64,000 nucleotides of DNA from Geobacteraceae bacterium (GTDB lineage: Bacteria; Desulfobacterota; Desulfuromonadia; Geobacterales; Geobacteraceae), in contig JARKPN010000096.1 of assembly GCA_029975275.1 (NCBI GenBank), positions 30,425 through 94,424 of the forward strand, written 5' to 3'. Both the position numbers and the translations under genes were made by a program. Below, in pieces: positions 17,406 to 26,623 of this stretch. The notes beneath the pieces were generated by a model, which worked only from the letters and a program-made list of their open reading frames with translations, ran no database searches and was not told the origin of the DNA. Numbering within the stretch: position 1 is the first letter of the stretch; every line of letters begins with the position of its first letter.

Positions 17406-18680
17406 TTATAAATCGAAAAGTTTCGATTGCGTGCGCCGCAGGAGAGAGAGTTGGGCCTCCGGGTCCGTGAGCGGCCCGAGCCCTGCCCATGCCAGAAGGT
17501 GCGGCACCGTCTCGGCCGCTCCGGCACGCGGCAGGGGGCCGGCCGAGAGGTGGTGAACGAGCCGCATGGTCCTGAGTCCGTCGAACCAGCCGTGGAAGGA
17601 GGCGATGAGGGAGCTTCGGTCCCTGTTGTTGCCCCGGAGCTTCTCCCAGGTCCTGGGGAAGCGGATCCCGTCCAGGTATTCGGCCAGGCTCGGCGAGATT
17701 CCTCCGGCCCGTTCCAGCAGCCGGTCTCCCGGCTGGTCCGGGCCGGTTTCCACCAGGGAGAGCCACTCCCTGAGGATGACGAAACATTCCGGACGGTAGA
17801 AGAGCACCGCCTCCCGTTCGCCGGCCAGCAGGCGGGATACGCTTCTGCCGGTGCCGAAGGGGACCCGGTGCGAAGGACGGGACGAAGGTTGGACCTCGGT
17901 CCCCGTTACCTGGGCCACACCCACGGTTTTGCGCAACTGCTGGAGAAAGTAGAAATCCTCGGCCGCGACCCGTGTGTTCATCCCGCCGATGGCCGCGTAG
18001 GCGCCGGCCGAGCAGGCCATGGCGCTCCCCACCGTATGGAAGGCGTAGGGCGAGCCCGCAACCGACAGGCCCAGCACGTAGCTCCTCAGGTACAGTTCGT
18101 AGCAGCGGATGGCCTCCTCTTCCCGGGGCGTCCCCCCTGGCTGGTGGCGGAAGGGGATGACGGCTCCTCCGGCCCTTGCCACGCCGAAGTGGCTCTCAAG
18201 GGCCGGCAGGTAGTCGGGCCGCACCAGGGTGTCCGCGTCCAGGGCAGCCAGGACAGGGCCGCCGGAGCGGTAATCCAGGAGGGGGAGCGCCAGATCGAAC
18301 CCCAGTTTCCTGGCCATCCCCACGCCCCCCTTGTCGTCCGGCAGTTCCAGCCCCGGGGAGGAGGCATCGACCCAGCCGAGCCGGAGGGGCGCCAGGGAAC
18401 GGCATTCCCCCGCAAGCCGGGCCAGCGTGGCCTGGTTGTCCGCCTTGTCCCCGGCCGGGGCGTCGGTCCGGTTGTTCACCACCACCAGCACCAGGAAACG
18501 GGCAAGGCACTCGGGAGGGTTCGCAGCCAGGGAGCGGAGCGTGGCGAACAGGTTGGCCTGTTCGGCCAGGGCCGGGATCACCACCGCGCCGGAAAAGCCG
18601 GTTTCCGTCGCGCCAACAGGCCGCCAGGGGCCGCTTGCGGCGCGGGTGCGGAGGTACTTGTCTATTTTCGGCGGGAGCAT
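17406..18680 (-). CDS. family 2 glycosyltransferase
   Basis: A GT-A fold glycosyltransferase of about 424 aa. The nucleotide-sugar motifs are VVIPALAEQANLFATL near the N terminus and the DxD motif ALDADTLVRPDYL in the middle. The chosen ATG (18680, MLPPKIDKYL) has AGGAGGT upstream; a longer frame to 18716 lacks one. No membrane segments are obvious, so it is a soluble or peripheral enzyme. Donor and acceptor are unknown, and no polysaccharide cluster surrounds it. Confidence 0.8.
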   Translation of the reverse strand: MLPPKIDKYLRTRAASGPWRPVGATETGFSGAVVIPALAEQANLFATLRSLAANPPECLARFLVLVVVNNRTDAPAGDKADNQATLARLAGECRSLAPLRLGWVDASSPGLELPDDKGGVGMARKLGFDLALPLLDYRSGGPVLAALDADTLVRPDYLPALESHFGVARAGGAVIPFRHQPGGTPREEEAIRCYELYLRSYVLGLSVAGSPYAFHTVGSAMACSAGAYAAIGGMNTRVAAEDFYFLQQLRKTVGVAQVTGTEVQPSSRPSHRVPFGTGRSVSRLLAGEREAVLFYRPECFVILREWLSLVETGPDQPGDRLLERAGGISPSLAEYLDGIRFPRTWEKLRGNNRDRSSLIASFHGWFDGLRTMRLVHHLSAGPLPRAGAAETVPHLLAWAGLGPLTDPEAQLSLLRRTQSKLFDL

Positions 18681-18882
18681 GGGGGAAGTATACCTCCTGG
18701 GGGACCGGAAAGGCAAACCGGATCGGTGTCCATGCCCCCGTTTCTTCGAGACATGCTTGCGGGTGCCCGTTTTTGTTGTATTCTTTCACTTTATAACCGG
18801 ACAGGGTGCAGGGTGTGCAGGGGATTCCGGTACGTGACCGTCAGGATGATGCGTCGGGAGCCGGCAGTAAAGGAGGAAACCC

Positions 18883-19497
18883 ATGAGAAAGCCATTTGTA
18901 CACGTATGCGTGGTGCTCTGCCTGCTCGTTGCAGCGGGCAGCGCCGCAGCGGAGAGCATCAAGGGAAGGATTGGGGTGACCGGCCGGGTCGGGATGCATG
19001 TGCCGTCCGACAGCCGCTCGTCACTCCTCTACCAGGATCTGGAGACCGATATCGGTTTCCGCGGGGGCGGCGGTCTCATTTTCGGCATAACCGACAACCT
19101 GGCGCTGGAGTTCGATGTGACTCACTACTGGTTTGACGCCGAGTTCGTCTCCATCAAGGTCCAGGAGTTCGCCACCACCGACATCTCCCTGGGCGTGCAG
19201 TACCGCTTCAACAGCCCTTCCCTCGGCCCGCTGGTGCCGTACGTAGGCGGCGGGGTGGACGTGCTGCTGAGCGACACCACCAACCGCTACGGTGAGAACG
19301 GCCACGTGGACACGGTCCCGGGTGTCCATGCCAACGGCGGGGTGGATTACTTTATCACCAAGCAGCTGGCCGTGAACGCCGACCTGAAGGTGGTGGCGGC
19401 CCCGGAGGCCGATGTCAAGTTCAGGGGGGTGAAGATGGGTGACTACGACCCGACCAGCTTCTCCGCCACGGTCGGCTTCAGGTTCTTCTTCAACTGA
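18883..19497 (+). CDS. OmpW-like small outer-membrane beta-barrel
   Basis: A 204-aa outer-membrane protein. A cleavable signal peptide ends near AAAES. It is followed by alternating amphipathic strands (TDNLALEFDVTHYWF, TTDISLGVQYRFN, LVPYVGGGVD, FSATVGFRFFFN) and a C-terminal aromatic residue pattern. It resembles OmpW/OprF-N-type eight-stranded barrels. The start has a strong AAAGGAGG. It stands alone and is followed by a terminator shared with azgA. The ligand is unknown. Confidence 0.8.
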   Translation: MRKPFVHVCVVLCLLVAAGSAAAESIKGRIGVTGRVGMHVPSDSRSSLLYQDLETDIGFRGGGGLIFGITDNLALEFDVTHYWFDAEFVSIKVQEFATTDISLGVQYRFNSPSLGPLVPYVGGGVDVLLSDTTNRYGENGHVDTVPGVHANGGVDYFITKQLAVNADLKVVAAPEADVKFRGVKMGDYDPTSFSATVGFRFFFN

Positions 19498-19544
19498 CGA
19501 TGAGCCAGGGATGATATCCGCGGCGGACCCTGGTGCCGCACACG

Positions 19545-19570
19545 AAAAAGCCCGCTTTTGCGGGCTTTTT
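19545..19570. terminator. bidirectional terminator between OmpW-like gene and azgA
   Basis: AAAAAGCCCGC pairs with GCGGGCTTTTT around a TTTT loop. A and T runs on the two sides let it serve both convergent genes. Confidence 0.92.
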
Positions 19571-19580
19571 GTTTTGTCGG

Positions 19581-20882
19581 TTACATCTTCGGATAGAAGA
19601 CGTAGAACGAGAGGGACAACAGCGCCAGCACCCAGGCGCCGGCCGGCACTTGGCGGACCTTGCCGGAGAGGACCTTGCAGAGGGGCCAGGCCAGCAGTCC
19701 GGCAGTGATCCCCACGCCGATGTTGTAGGTGAAGCTCACCAGCACGATGGTGAGAAAGGAGGGGATCAGCTCGGTGGGATCGTCAAAGGCTATCCTGGTG
19801 AGGGGGGAGATCATGAAGCTGCCGATGACGATCAGGGCCACCCCGTAGGCGTGGGGGGGAACGGCGGTGAGCAGGGGGGAGAAGAACAGTGCCAGCAGGA
19901 ACAGGGCGGCGGTGACCAGGGCGGTGAAGCCGGTCCTCCCTCCCTCCTCTATGCCGGCGGCAGATTCCACATAGGCGCCGGTAGTGGTGGTTCCCACCAG
20001 CGGTGCGAAGGTGGTGGCCAGGGCGTCGGCCAGCATCGGCTTCTCGATCTCCGGCAGGTTGCCGTGCTCGTCCAGCAGCTCGGCCCTGGCCGACAGGCCG
20101 ATGAGAGTGCCTATGGTATCCACGAAGGCCATGACGAAGATGGTCAGGACCACGGGGAAGAACTTCGGCGTCAGGGCGGAGGAGAGGTCCAGCTGCATGA
20201 AGATGGGCGCAGGGTCTGGCGGCAGGCTCACCAGCCCGGAGGGGAGAGGGCTCACTCCGGCCGCGAACGACAGCAGGGTGGTCGCCAGGATGCCGATGAT
20301 GACCGCGCCCCGCACCCGCCGCAGCATCAGCAGCACGGTGACCAGCAGGCCGCACAGGGCCAGGATCACCGTGGGCTCCGCCAGGTTGCCCAGCCTGACC
20401 GGCGCTCCGGAGACCCCGAGGACTACTATGCCGGTCTCGTTCAGGCCGATGAAGGTGATGAAGAAGCCGATGCCGACGGCGAAGCTGTATTTCAGGGAGG
20501 AGGGAATGGAGTCGGCCAGCCAGGAGCGGATTCTGAGCACGGTCATGATGGTAAAGGCAATGCCGGCGATGAATACCGCTGCCAGGGCCTCCTGCCAGGT
20601 GAAGCCGAGGGCCTTGACCACGGTGAAGGAAACAAAGGCGTTTTCCCCCATGTAGGGTGCGATGGCGAACGGCCGCCTGGCGTAGAGCCCCATGATGGCC
20701 GTACCGAAGGCCGCTGCCAAGATGGTGGCGGTGGTGGACGGTCCCCGCGGGATGCCGGCCGCTTCCAGGATCGCCGGGTTGACGACGATGATGTAGGCCA
20801 TGGTGACGAAGGTGGTGAGGCCGGCCAGGGTCTCCCTGCGCAGGGTCGTGCCGTGCCGGTCGAAGGCGAAATACCGCTTCAT
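19581..20882 (-). CDS. AzgA-family adenine/guanine/hypoxanthine permease
   Basis: An inner-membrane purine importer of the NCS2/AzgA family, 433 aa, with about 12-14 hydrophobic segments. Signature pieces are an N-terminal RRETLAGLTTFVTMAYIIVVNP, MGENAFVSFTVV, VGIGFFITFIGLNETGIV and the late FVDTIGTLIG and SAAGIEEGGRTGF. It starts with AAGGAGG upstream. A gene for an adenine-deaminase-type enzyme lies 3.5 kb away on the same strand, consistent with adenine salvage. The 235-bp region upstream has no purine riboswitch that I could recognise. Confidence 0.9.
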   Translation of the reverse strand: MKRYFAFDRHGTTLRRETLAGLTTFVTMAYIIVVNPAILEAAGIPRGPSTTATILAAAFGTAIMGLYARRPFAIAPYMGENAFVSFTVVKALGFTWQEALAAVFIAGIAFTIMTVLRIRSWLADSIPSSLKYSFAVGIGFFITFIGLNETGIVVLGVSGAPVRLGNLAEPTVILALCGLLVTVLLMLRRVRGAVIIGILATTLLSFAAGVSPLPSGLVSLPPDPAPIFMQLDLSSALTPKFFPVVLTIFVMAFVDTIGTLIGLSARAELLDEHGNLPEIEKPMLADALATTFAPLVGTTTTGAYVESAAGIEEGGRTGFTALVTAALFLLALFFSPLLTAVPPHAYGVALIVIGSFMISPLTRIAFDDPTELIPSFLTIVLVSFTYNIGVGITAGLLAWPLCKVLSGKVRQVPAGAWVLALLSLSFYVFYPKM

Positions 20883-21117
20883 GGCTGTTGCTGTCCTCCT
20901 TGATAAATTCTAACCGGAGCAGGTAGGCGGGGGCCGGCCCGGAACTTCCCCGAAGCCCCTCGCAATCGGACGCCGGACTACCCGGCACAACGGCCGCCAT
21001 GCCAGATCAGACAGCCGTCCCACGAACATGCGGAGGTTCCGCACGAGTGGCTCAGTGAAAGCCCCGGTCCGACCCTGACGTACATTTTCCCGAGGTTTCC
21101 GGATAGACTTAATTGAC

Positions 21118-23055
21118 TTAATTGGCAGGTGGCACGGCCCCCCTGAACCGCACCGCCAGAATCGTGATGTCGTCGGACTGCGGTGCGCCGGCAGCGAAAT
21201 CCCTGACCTCCTGCAGGACGGCGGAGGCGATCTCGCCGGGCGACTTTCCCGCCAGGGATTCCAGCGCCTCCTGCAGTCTCTGGTCGCCGAACAGCTCCTC
21301 GGCGGGATTCATGGCCTCGGTAACCCCGTCGGTATAGAGAAAGATCGAGTCGCCGGCTTCCAGCCGCAGGGACTCGCACCGGTAGGGAGCGTCCTCCAGC
21401 ACGCCGAGGGCCAGCCCGTTGTCCGTCTTCACCAGGGCGGTTCCGCCCGAACTCCTCACCACCAGCGGAGGGTTGTGACCGGCGTTTGCGAAGACCACCG
21501 TGCCGTCGGCGGTATCCAGGATGCCGCAGATCACGGTGACGAACATGTTCACCTCGTTGTCGCGGCTCAGCTCCTCGTTGACCTTGGCCAGGACCCTGTC
21601 GGGGGCAAGTCCTTCCCTGGCCGCGGCCTTCAGCAGGGTCATGGATACGGCCATGAACAGGGCGGCCGGCACCCCCTTGCCCGAGACGTCGGCGATGACG
21701 AAACAGAGCCGGTCATGGTCCAGGGGGAAGTAGTCGTAAAAATCGCCCCCCACCTCCCGTGCCGGCTCGATGACGGCTTGCAGGTCGTAGCGCTCCCGGG
21801 GCGGCAGCGGGGGCAGAACCCTGGGGAGGATCTGCATCTGGATGTCGCGGGCGATGCCCAGCTCGCTCTCCATCCGCTGGCGTTCGGCCGCGGCGGCCGC
21901 CACCTTGGCGATGTAGCCGCGCAATTCCGTCTTCATGCCGTGGAACGCCGTGGTGAGTCTCCCAACCTCGTCCCGCGACCGGGCCGGGGGGAGCTCCACG
22001 TCCAGGTTCCCGGCCGCGATGGCCCCGGCCGCGGCGGCCATGTCCCGCAGCGGCCCGGTGATGGAGCGGGCGATGAGCGCCACGGTGAGGCAGAGGAGCA
22101 GGATGCCCGCGCATCCCAGGAAGATGACGGCCCGGTGCAGGCTGACGACGTCCTCGGCCAGTTCCTCCTCCGGGAAGATCACCGCCAGGGACCAGCCGCT
22201 CGACGGTACGGGGGCGTAGTAGACCCACGAGGTCTTGCCGGCCGCCAGGACCGGGAAGGGGGCAAACCCGGACCCTCCGGCGACCATCCGCCTCCCCAGC
22301 TCCGCCAGGCGGGGATCGTTCCGCTCCCTGGCCAGGTCGAAGACGGTCCCCTTCATGATCAGCCCCTTGTCCGGGTGGGTGACCACGGTCCCCTTTTTCG
22401 AGAGCAGTATCCCGTAGCCGGTCCTGAGGACCCTGATGGAGGCCACTATATCGCTCAGCCGCTCCAGCGAGATGTCCGCCGTTACCACCCCCCGGAAGCT
22501 CCGCCGGCCCTTTGCGGTCCGGTAGAGGGGGACGGAATAGGTGGACATGACGGTGCCGCCGAAGCCGGTGTCGAAGTAGGGTTCGCTCCACCCGGGCTGG
22601 TTGCTCCGCTTGGGGACCTGGTACCAGTCCCACTCCACGTGTGCGGGGGAAGAGGGATCGGTGGCCTTGATGCCGCCGTCGTGGCGGAAAAAGTAGGGGG
22701 CGAAGGTGCGGGTCCTGCGGTCCAGCCCGTATGGCTCGAAGGCCAGGATGGCGCCGTAGATCTCCGGGTTGTCGGCAACCGAGGCCCTCAGCAGCCGGAG
22801 CATCTCCGCCCGGTTGAGGGAGCAGTTTTCCAGGACCGAGGCGATTCCCTCCGGAACGTTTTCCACCGAGTTGAGGATGGTTTCGATGCGGTAGACCGCG
22901 TTCAGCGCAAGGCCTTCGGCCCGTTGACGGGTGTCCTTCTCGATAATCGCGCGTGAGAACCGGTAGCTGTAGCCGAACACGACCAGAAAGATCAGGGCAC
23001 AGCCGGCGCAACAGAGGAGGATGAGCTTGAAGGCAATGCCGCGGTCCTTCAGCAT
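21118..23055 (-). CDS. membrane SpoIIE/RsbU-type PP2C phosphatase with Cache and HAMP
   Basis: Expected to dephosphorylate the neighbouring STAS protein in a partner switch. The 645-aa protein starts at 23055; the ATG overlaps the stop of the RsbW-like gene in ATGCTGA. TM1 spans about 9-29. A double-Cache-like periplasmic domain (about 35-310) includes DWYQVPKRSNQPGWSEPY and TADISLERLSDIV. TM2 is near 315-335, then HAMP, a linker with RDIQMQILPRVLP, and the PP2C domain (about 430-640). The metal-binding motifs are GGDFYDYF, ADVSGKGVPAAL, NAGHNPPLV and SDDITILAVRF. Periplasmic ligand binding should set phosphatase activity. Confidence 0.92.
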   Translation of the reverse strand: MLKDRGIAFKLILLCCAGCALIFLVVFGYSYRFSRAIIEKDTRQRAEGLALNAVYRIETILNSVENVPEGIASVLENCSLNRAEMLRLLRASVADNPEIYGAILAFEPYGLDRRTRTFAPYFFRHDGGIKATDPSSPAHVEWDWYQVPKRSNQPGWSEPYFDTGFGGTVMSTYSVPLYRTAKGRRSFRGVVTADISLERLSDIVASIRVLRTGYGILLSKKGTVVTHPDKGLIMKGTVFDLARERNDPRLAELGRRMVAGGSGFAPFPVLAAGKTSWVYYAPVPSSGWSLAVIFPEEELAEDVVSLHRAVIFLGCAGILLLCLTVALIARSITGPLRDMAAAAGAIAAGNLDVELPPARSRDEVGRLTTAFHGMKTELRGYIAKVAAAAAERQRMESELGIARDIQMQILPRVLPPLPPRERYDLQAVIEPAREVGGDFYDYFPLDHDRLCFVIADVSGKGVPAALFMAVSMTLLKAAAREGLAPDRVLAKVNEELSRDNEVNMFVTVICGILDTADGTVVFANAGHNPPLVVRSSGGTALVKTDNGLALGVLEDAPYRCESLRLEAGDSIFLYTDGVTEAMNPAEELFGDQRLQEALESLAGKSPGEIASAVLQEVRDFAAGAPQSDDITILAVRFRGAVPPAN

Positions 23056-23474
23056 TCCTGACCCTTCTCCCGCAGGAATTCCAGCTGCAGGATGTTCCTT
23101 TCCCCCTCCCTGCGGTAGCTGACCCGGTCCGTCAGGGAGCGGATGAGAAAGCAGCCGAGGCCGCCGATCTCGCGTTCGGTTATGTCGGCGGTCAGGTCCG
23201 GCTCCGGTGCGGCCAGGATGTCGAACGGAATCCCGGCGTCGTTGATGACCACCATGAAGGAATCCCGGCTCCCCCCGGCTGAGAGCTCGATGAAGCCTTC
23301 CCCCTCCGGGTAGGCATGGTTGCAGACATTGACCGCCGCTTCCTCGACCGCCAGCTCGATGTTGGGGAGCCGTTCTCCGAGCCATCCGAGCTTTCCGGCG
23401 CTTTCGGCCACAAAGGCGAGCATGGCCTCCAGGTTTTCGATCCGCGCCTCCAGGCGCAGGCTGCGCTGGGACAT
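23049..23474 (-). CDS. RsbW-like anti-sigma/anti-regulator serine kinase
   Basis: A 141-aa GHKL ATPase-fold protein of the RsbW/SpoIIAB group (HATPase_c_2). It has the N box IELAVEEAAVNVCNHAYP and the later G-box-like EREIGGLGCFLIRSLTD. In the family it phosphorylates a STAS antagonist and sequesters a target (sigma factor, diguanylate cyclase or another output). It starts 5 nt after the STAS stop and overlaps the phosphatase start, so the three partner-switch proteins are made together. The downstream target is not encoded here. Confidence 0.88.
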   Translation of the reverse strand: MSQRSLRLEARIENLEAMLAFVAESAGKLGWLGERLPNIELAVEEAAVNVCNHAYPEGEGFIELSAGGSRDSFMVVINDAGIPFDILAAPEPDLTADITEREIGGLGCFLIRSLTDRVSYRREGERNILQLEFLREKGQEC

Positions 23475-23479
23475 GGCCT

Positions 23480-23815
23480 TCAGCCGATGCTCTTGAGGGC
23501 CGCCTCCGGTGAAGGGTGCAGCGGGAACAGGGAGCCGAAGCCCGATATCTCGAACACGTCCCTGACCGGTCCGGTGAGGCCGCAGAACATGAGGGTTCCC
23601 TGTTTCGGCTTGAGGATCTTGGCGGTCGCCAGGATGCTCCTGAGCCCCGCGCTGCTGATGTAGGCGAGGCGGCTGAAATCGTTGACAAAGACGGTCTCCC
23701 CGCCGTCGATGAGCTCCCGAAGCTTCTGTTCGTACACCGGTGCGGTCACTGCGTCCATCTTTCCCGAGATGGCCACGATCGTTCCCTTGTCGTTCCTGGT
23801 TGCCAGTATCTCCAT
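23480..23815 (-). CDS. STAS-domain anti-sigma factor antagonist
   Basis: A 111-aa SpoIIAA/RsbV-like protein. The conserved segment FVNDFSRLAYISSAGLRSIL carries the serine (54 or 55) phosphorylated by RsbW-type kinases. Unphosphorylated protein would bind the kinase and free its target. The GGAGG-type site precedes the ATG. It sits between the unknown 177-aa protein gene and the kinase gene on one strand. Confidence 0.92.
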   Translation of the reverse strand: MEILATRNDKGTIVAISGKMDAVTAPVYEQKLRELIDGGETVFVNDFSRLAYISSAGLRSILATAKILKPKQGTLMFCGLTGPVRDVFEISGFGSLFPLHPSPEAALKSIG

Positions 23816-23846
23816 GGCGCCCTCCTTTGAGTGTTCAGGGTTTCAT

Positions 23847-24380
23847 TCAGGGTTTGAAGAGGTTCCGCAGGCGGGAAACCAGAGAAGCTCCCCCCGCCTC
23901 AGCGAGGTTTCCGTCGGGCAGATCTTCCCTGAACACCGGCTCGCCGCCCCTGATGCCGGCCACCGAGCATACGGCCGGGCAGAGCGCGTCCACGATGAAC
24001 CGTCGGGAGATGGCGCAGCGGTCCTTCAGGTAGATGTCGATCTCCCGGAAGTGGCTTCCCGTAAATTCGCGCAGGGTGAACGGGATGGACAGCACGCTCT
24101 CGAACTCCGGGAGGCGGTCGCCGAGGAGTTCCCAGTCGATGGCGTCGAAGCGGGCGCGGGCCTCCCTCAGGGCCTTTTCGTCCGGCGCCTCGATGATGAA
24201 CAGGAGCGAGATGTAGCGTGAATCAGACTTCCCCGCCTTCGGCCTGGAGACCTTGCAGAGGCCGGAGAGAGCCCCGTCGTCCCCGTCCGCGGCCTTGAAG
24301 TCGAACAGCGCCAGCATCTCTTCCCTGCGAAAGACCTCGATGAACTCCCGGTACAGATCTATGCCGTCTCTTGTTGTCAT
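23847..24380 (-). CDS. unknown 177-aa protein in the partner-switch cluster
   Basis: Not recognised. The cytoplasmic-looking protein has mixed alpha/beta composition and no signal peptide or membrane segment. Notable features are an N-terminal acidic helix (REFIEVFRREEMLALFDF), a strand-rich centre (RYISLLFIIEAPDE), and a possible Cys pair in ALCPAVCSVAG. It lies 31 nt ahead of the STAS gene and about 50 nt behind the adenine deaminase gene, same direction, so co-transcription is likely. It could be the output partner or an accessory sensor of the switch, but nothing in the sequence proves this. Confidence 0.7.
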   Translation of the reverse strand: MTTRDGIDLYREFIEVFRREEMLALFDFKAADGDDGALSGLCKVSRPKAGKSDSRYISLLFIIEAPDEKALREARARFDAIDWELLGDRLPEFESVLSIPFTLREFTGSHFREIDIYLKDRCAISRRFIVDALCPAVCSVAGIRGGEPVFREDLPDGNLAEAGGASLVSRLRNLFKP

Positions 24381-24428
24381 GATGGCTTTCCTCCAGTCTC
24401 CTTCCCGGCCTTGCAGGGCCCGTGCCGG

Positions 24429-25457
24429 TCACACTTCCCTTGAGAAGTCGGACACGAACCGATCCAGCTCCTCCAGGCGGCGTTCCCGCTCCTTTGGACC
24501 GAGGAACGCCGCCTGGAACGAGTTGCGCGCCAGGGTTGCGATATCCTCCCGCCCCAGCCCGAGGGCCTCGGTCGCTGCCAGCAGGTTGTCGTTGATGTAG
24601 CCGCCGAAATAGGCCGGGTCGTCCGAGTTCACCGTCACCAGCAGCCCAAGCTCCATGAGGCGCTTCAGGTCGTGGTCGGCCATGCTGTCGAACACCCTGA
24701 GCCGTACGTTGGACAGGGGACAGACCGTCAGAGGGACCCGTTCCCTCCTGAGCCTCTCCACCAGGCCGGGGTCCTCGATGCAGCGGACCCCGTGGTCGAT
24801 ACGCTCCGCTCCCGCCAGGTCCAGGGCCTGCCGGATGTATCCTGGCGGCCCCTCCTCCCCGGCGTGAGCCACCAGACGGAACCCCAGTGCGCGCGCCCGG
24901 CCGAACACCCCGGCGAACCGTTCCGGAGGGTTGCCGAGCTCGGAGGAATCGAGCCCCACCCCGGTGATCGCGTCCCGGAAGGGAAGCGCCTCCTCCAGGG
25001 TCGCCAGGGCCTGTTCGGGACTCAGGTGCCGCAGGAAACAAAGGATCAGCCGGGTTGAGATCCCCGTACGCCGCTCCGCCTCCTCCCGGGCCGCCTGGAT
25101 TCCTCTGATCACGGTCTCCATGGGGACGCCCCGGCCGGTGTGGGCCTGGGGGTCGAAGAACATCTCCGCATGGCGGACGTTGTCCGCGTGGGCCCGCTCC
25201 AGGTAGGTCAGGGTCAGGTCCCGGAAGTCCTCCTCCCCGACCAGCACGCTCATCCCCTGGTAGTAGATGTCGAGAAAGGACTGGAGGTCGCGGAAGCGAT
25301 ATGCCTCCCTTACCTGGGCAGCCGAACGGTACGGGAGTTCCAGCCGGTTGCGGGCGGCCAGCTCGAACATCAGCTCCGGCTCCAGGGAGCCTTCCAGGTG
25401 GATATGGAGCTCGGCCTTCGGGATCCCCGTGATGAATCGTTTCAGTTCGAGGTTCAT
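24429..25457 (-). CDS. ADA-family deaminase, probably adenine deaminase (type 2)
   Basis: A TIM-barrel metal hydrolase of 342 aa. Zinc ligands are in LHIHLEGS (His18 and His20), VAHAGEEGP and the late NSDDPAYFGGY; the catalytic Glu is in HAGEEG. The SDDPAYFGGY form is typical of bacterial and fungal adenine deaminases of this family, whereas adenosine deaminases usually read TDDP without the YFGGY. The predicted reaction is adenine to hypoxanthine plus ammonia. It probably leads a leftward transcript into the partner-switch genes. The purine permease gene lies downstream on the same strand. Confidence 0.85.
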   Translation of the reverse strand: MNLELKRFITGIPKAELHIHLEGSLEPELMFELAARNRLELPYRSAAQVREAYRFRDLQSFLDIYYQGMSVLVGEEDFRDLTLTYLERAHADNVRHAEMFFDPQAHTGRGVPMETVIRGIQAAREEAERRTGISTRLILCFLRHLSPEQALATLEEALPFRDAITGVGLDSSELGNPPERFAGVFGRARALGFRLVAHAGEEGPPGYIRQALDLAGAERIDHGVRCIEDPGLVERLRRERVPLTVCPLSNVRLRVFDSMADHDLKRLMELGLLVTVNSDDPAYFGGYINDNLLAATEALGLGREDIATLARNSFQAAFLGPKERERRLEELDRFVSDFSREV

Positions 25458-25583
25458 TTCCCGTTCTCCCGTAAACGTGTGTATCCATAGGGCATGGACC
25501 TGAGGTTATGCTGGTAGTTATTATCACAGTTCCATGGCGATGGCATTAATTTTTGTCACGAGATGAAGCCGCCTTCAGGCTGT

Positions 25584-26297
25584 TTACCGCCGGTCCCTCA
25601 GCCCCCTGCCGCCGAACAGGAACAGCAGGATGATGCCTGCCGCGAACCCTCCTATGTGTGCGAAATAGGCGATCCCGCCCCGCGCCGAGCCGGCGTCCAG
25701 CCAGTTGGCGCTGATGAACTGGAGCAGTGCCCAGTAGCCGATGATCAGGTATGCCGGAACCTCTATGAAGGTAAAAAAGAAAAAGATCGGGAGGAGGGTG
25801 AGTATCCTGGCGTGGGGGTAGAGCACCAGATAGGCCCCCATAATCCCGGCCACGGCGCCGCTGGCGCCTATCATGGGAACCGTCGAGTGGGGGGCGCTGA
25901 TGAACTGGGCCGCGGCCGCGGCTATGCCGCAGCAGAGATAGAAGACGACGAAGCGCACCCTGCCCATGGCGTCCTCGATATTGTTGCCGAAGATCCAGAG
26001 GAACAGCATGTTGGATCCGATATGGAGCCAGTTGCCGTGCAGGAACATGGAGGTGAGGACCTGGAACCAGGAACTGCCCGGTTCCGCGGCGAGCCTGGCC
26101 GGTACCAGGGCGAAGTCGGCGCTCAGCCCTCCGACGAAATGGTTGACCCTCACCATGCCGCGGGCAGTCTCAACCAGCATCGGCTCGTAGTGCCCGGTCA
26201 GCCTGTCCTGAATGAAAGCCAGCACGTTGATGGCGATGAGGAGCACGGTGACGATGGGGGCATGCCTGGTGGGATTGTAGTCTTTTATCGGGATCAT
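25584..26297 (-). CDS. rhomboid-family intramembrane serine protease
   Basis: A 237-aa polytopic membrane protease. The catalytic dyad is Ser146 in GASGAVAG and His214 in YFAHIGGF. The supporting HGNWLHIGSNMLFLWIFG (oxyanion His and Asn) is present. Six to seven hydrophobic segments are visible. It cleaves membrane proteins within or near their transmembrane helices; the substrate is unknown. It is transcribed alone; purE transcription upstream is stopped by a terminator at 26393-26420. Confidence 0.93.
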   Translation of the reverse strand: MIPIKDYNPTRHAPIVTVLLIAINVLAFIQDRLTGHYEPMLVETARGMVRVNHFVGGLSADFALVPARLAAEPGSSWFQVLTSMFLHGNWLHIGSNMLFLWIFGNNIEDAMGRVRFVVFYLCCGIAAAAAQFISAPHSTVPMIGASGAVAGIMGAYLVLYPHARILTLLPIFFFFTFIEVPAYLIIGYWALLQFISANWLDAGSARGGIAYFAHIGGFAAGIILLFLFGGRGLRDRR

Positions 26298-26392
26298 GGA
26301 GGTAGTATAGGAGAGAAACGGGCGCCTGTCGATACGGGAGTTGCGGGATCGTCGCCCGGAGCGGTCAAGGGGGATGGTATCCGGCCGGGATC

Positions 26393-26420
26393 AAAAAAAG
26401 CGGGCGTCCAGGACGCCCGC
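26393..26420 (-). terminator. terminator of the pur transcript
   Basis: Read on the minus strand, GCGGGCGTC pairs with GACGCCCGC across a 3-nt loop and is followed by seven T. It lies downstream of purE. The rest of the 325-bp spacer (26298-26623) is AT-rich near 26540 and shows nothing else. Confidence 0.88.
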
Positions 26421-26623
26421 ACATGGAAACGCCGGGCAGGAATGGGAATGGGGCGTTTCACGGCAGAATAGAAAAGGAGGTGAAGCTTTTTCCAGCTGGG
26501 TCGGCCGAAGTCTGGGCATGGGGTGTTTTGACGATGGAACGTTGTATAAATTAATTAATAGCGCATGTCAACGAAAAAATTTTTCTTGAGCAGCAATTTT
26601 CGTCTGCCGGATGAAATTCACCC

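Noticed and set aside
20883..21117. Possible purine or guanidine riboswitch upstream of the AzgA permease gene
   Set aside because: The conserved purine aptamer core is absent and no ykkC-type blocks align. Only a small GC-rich hairpin (GTGCGGAACCTCCGCAT) is visible.
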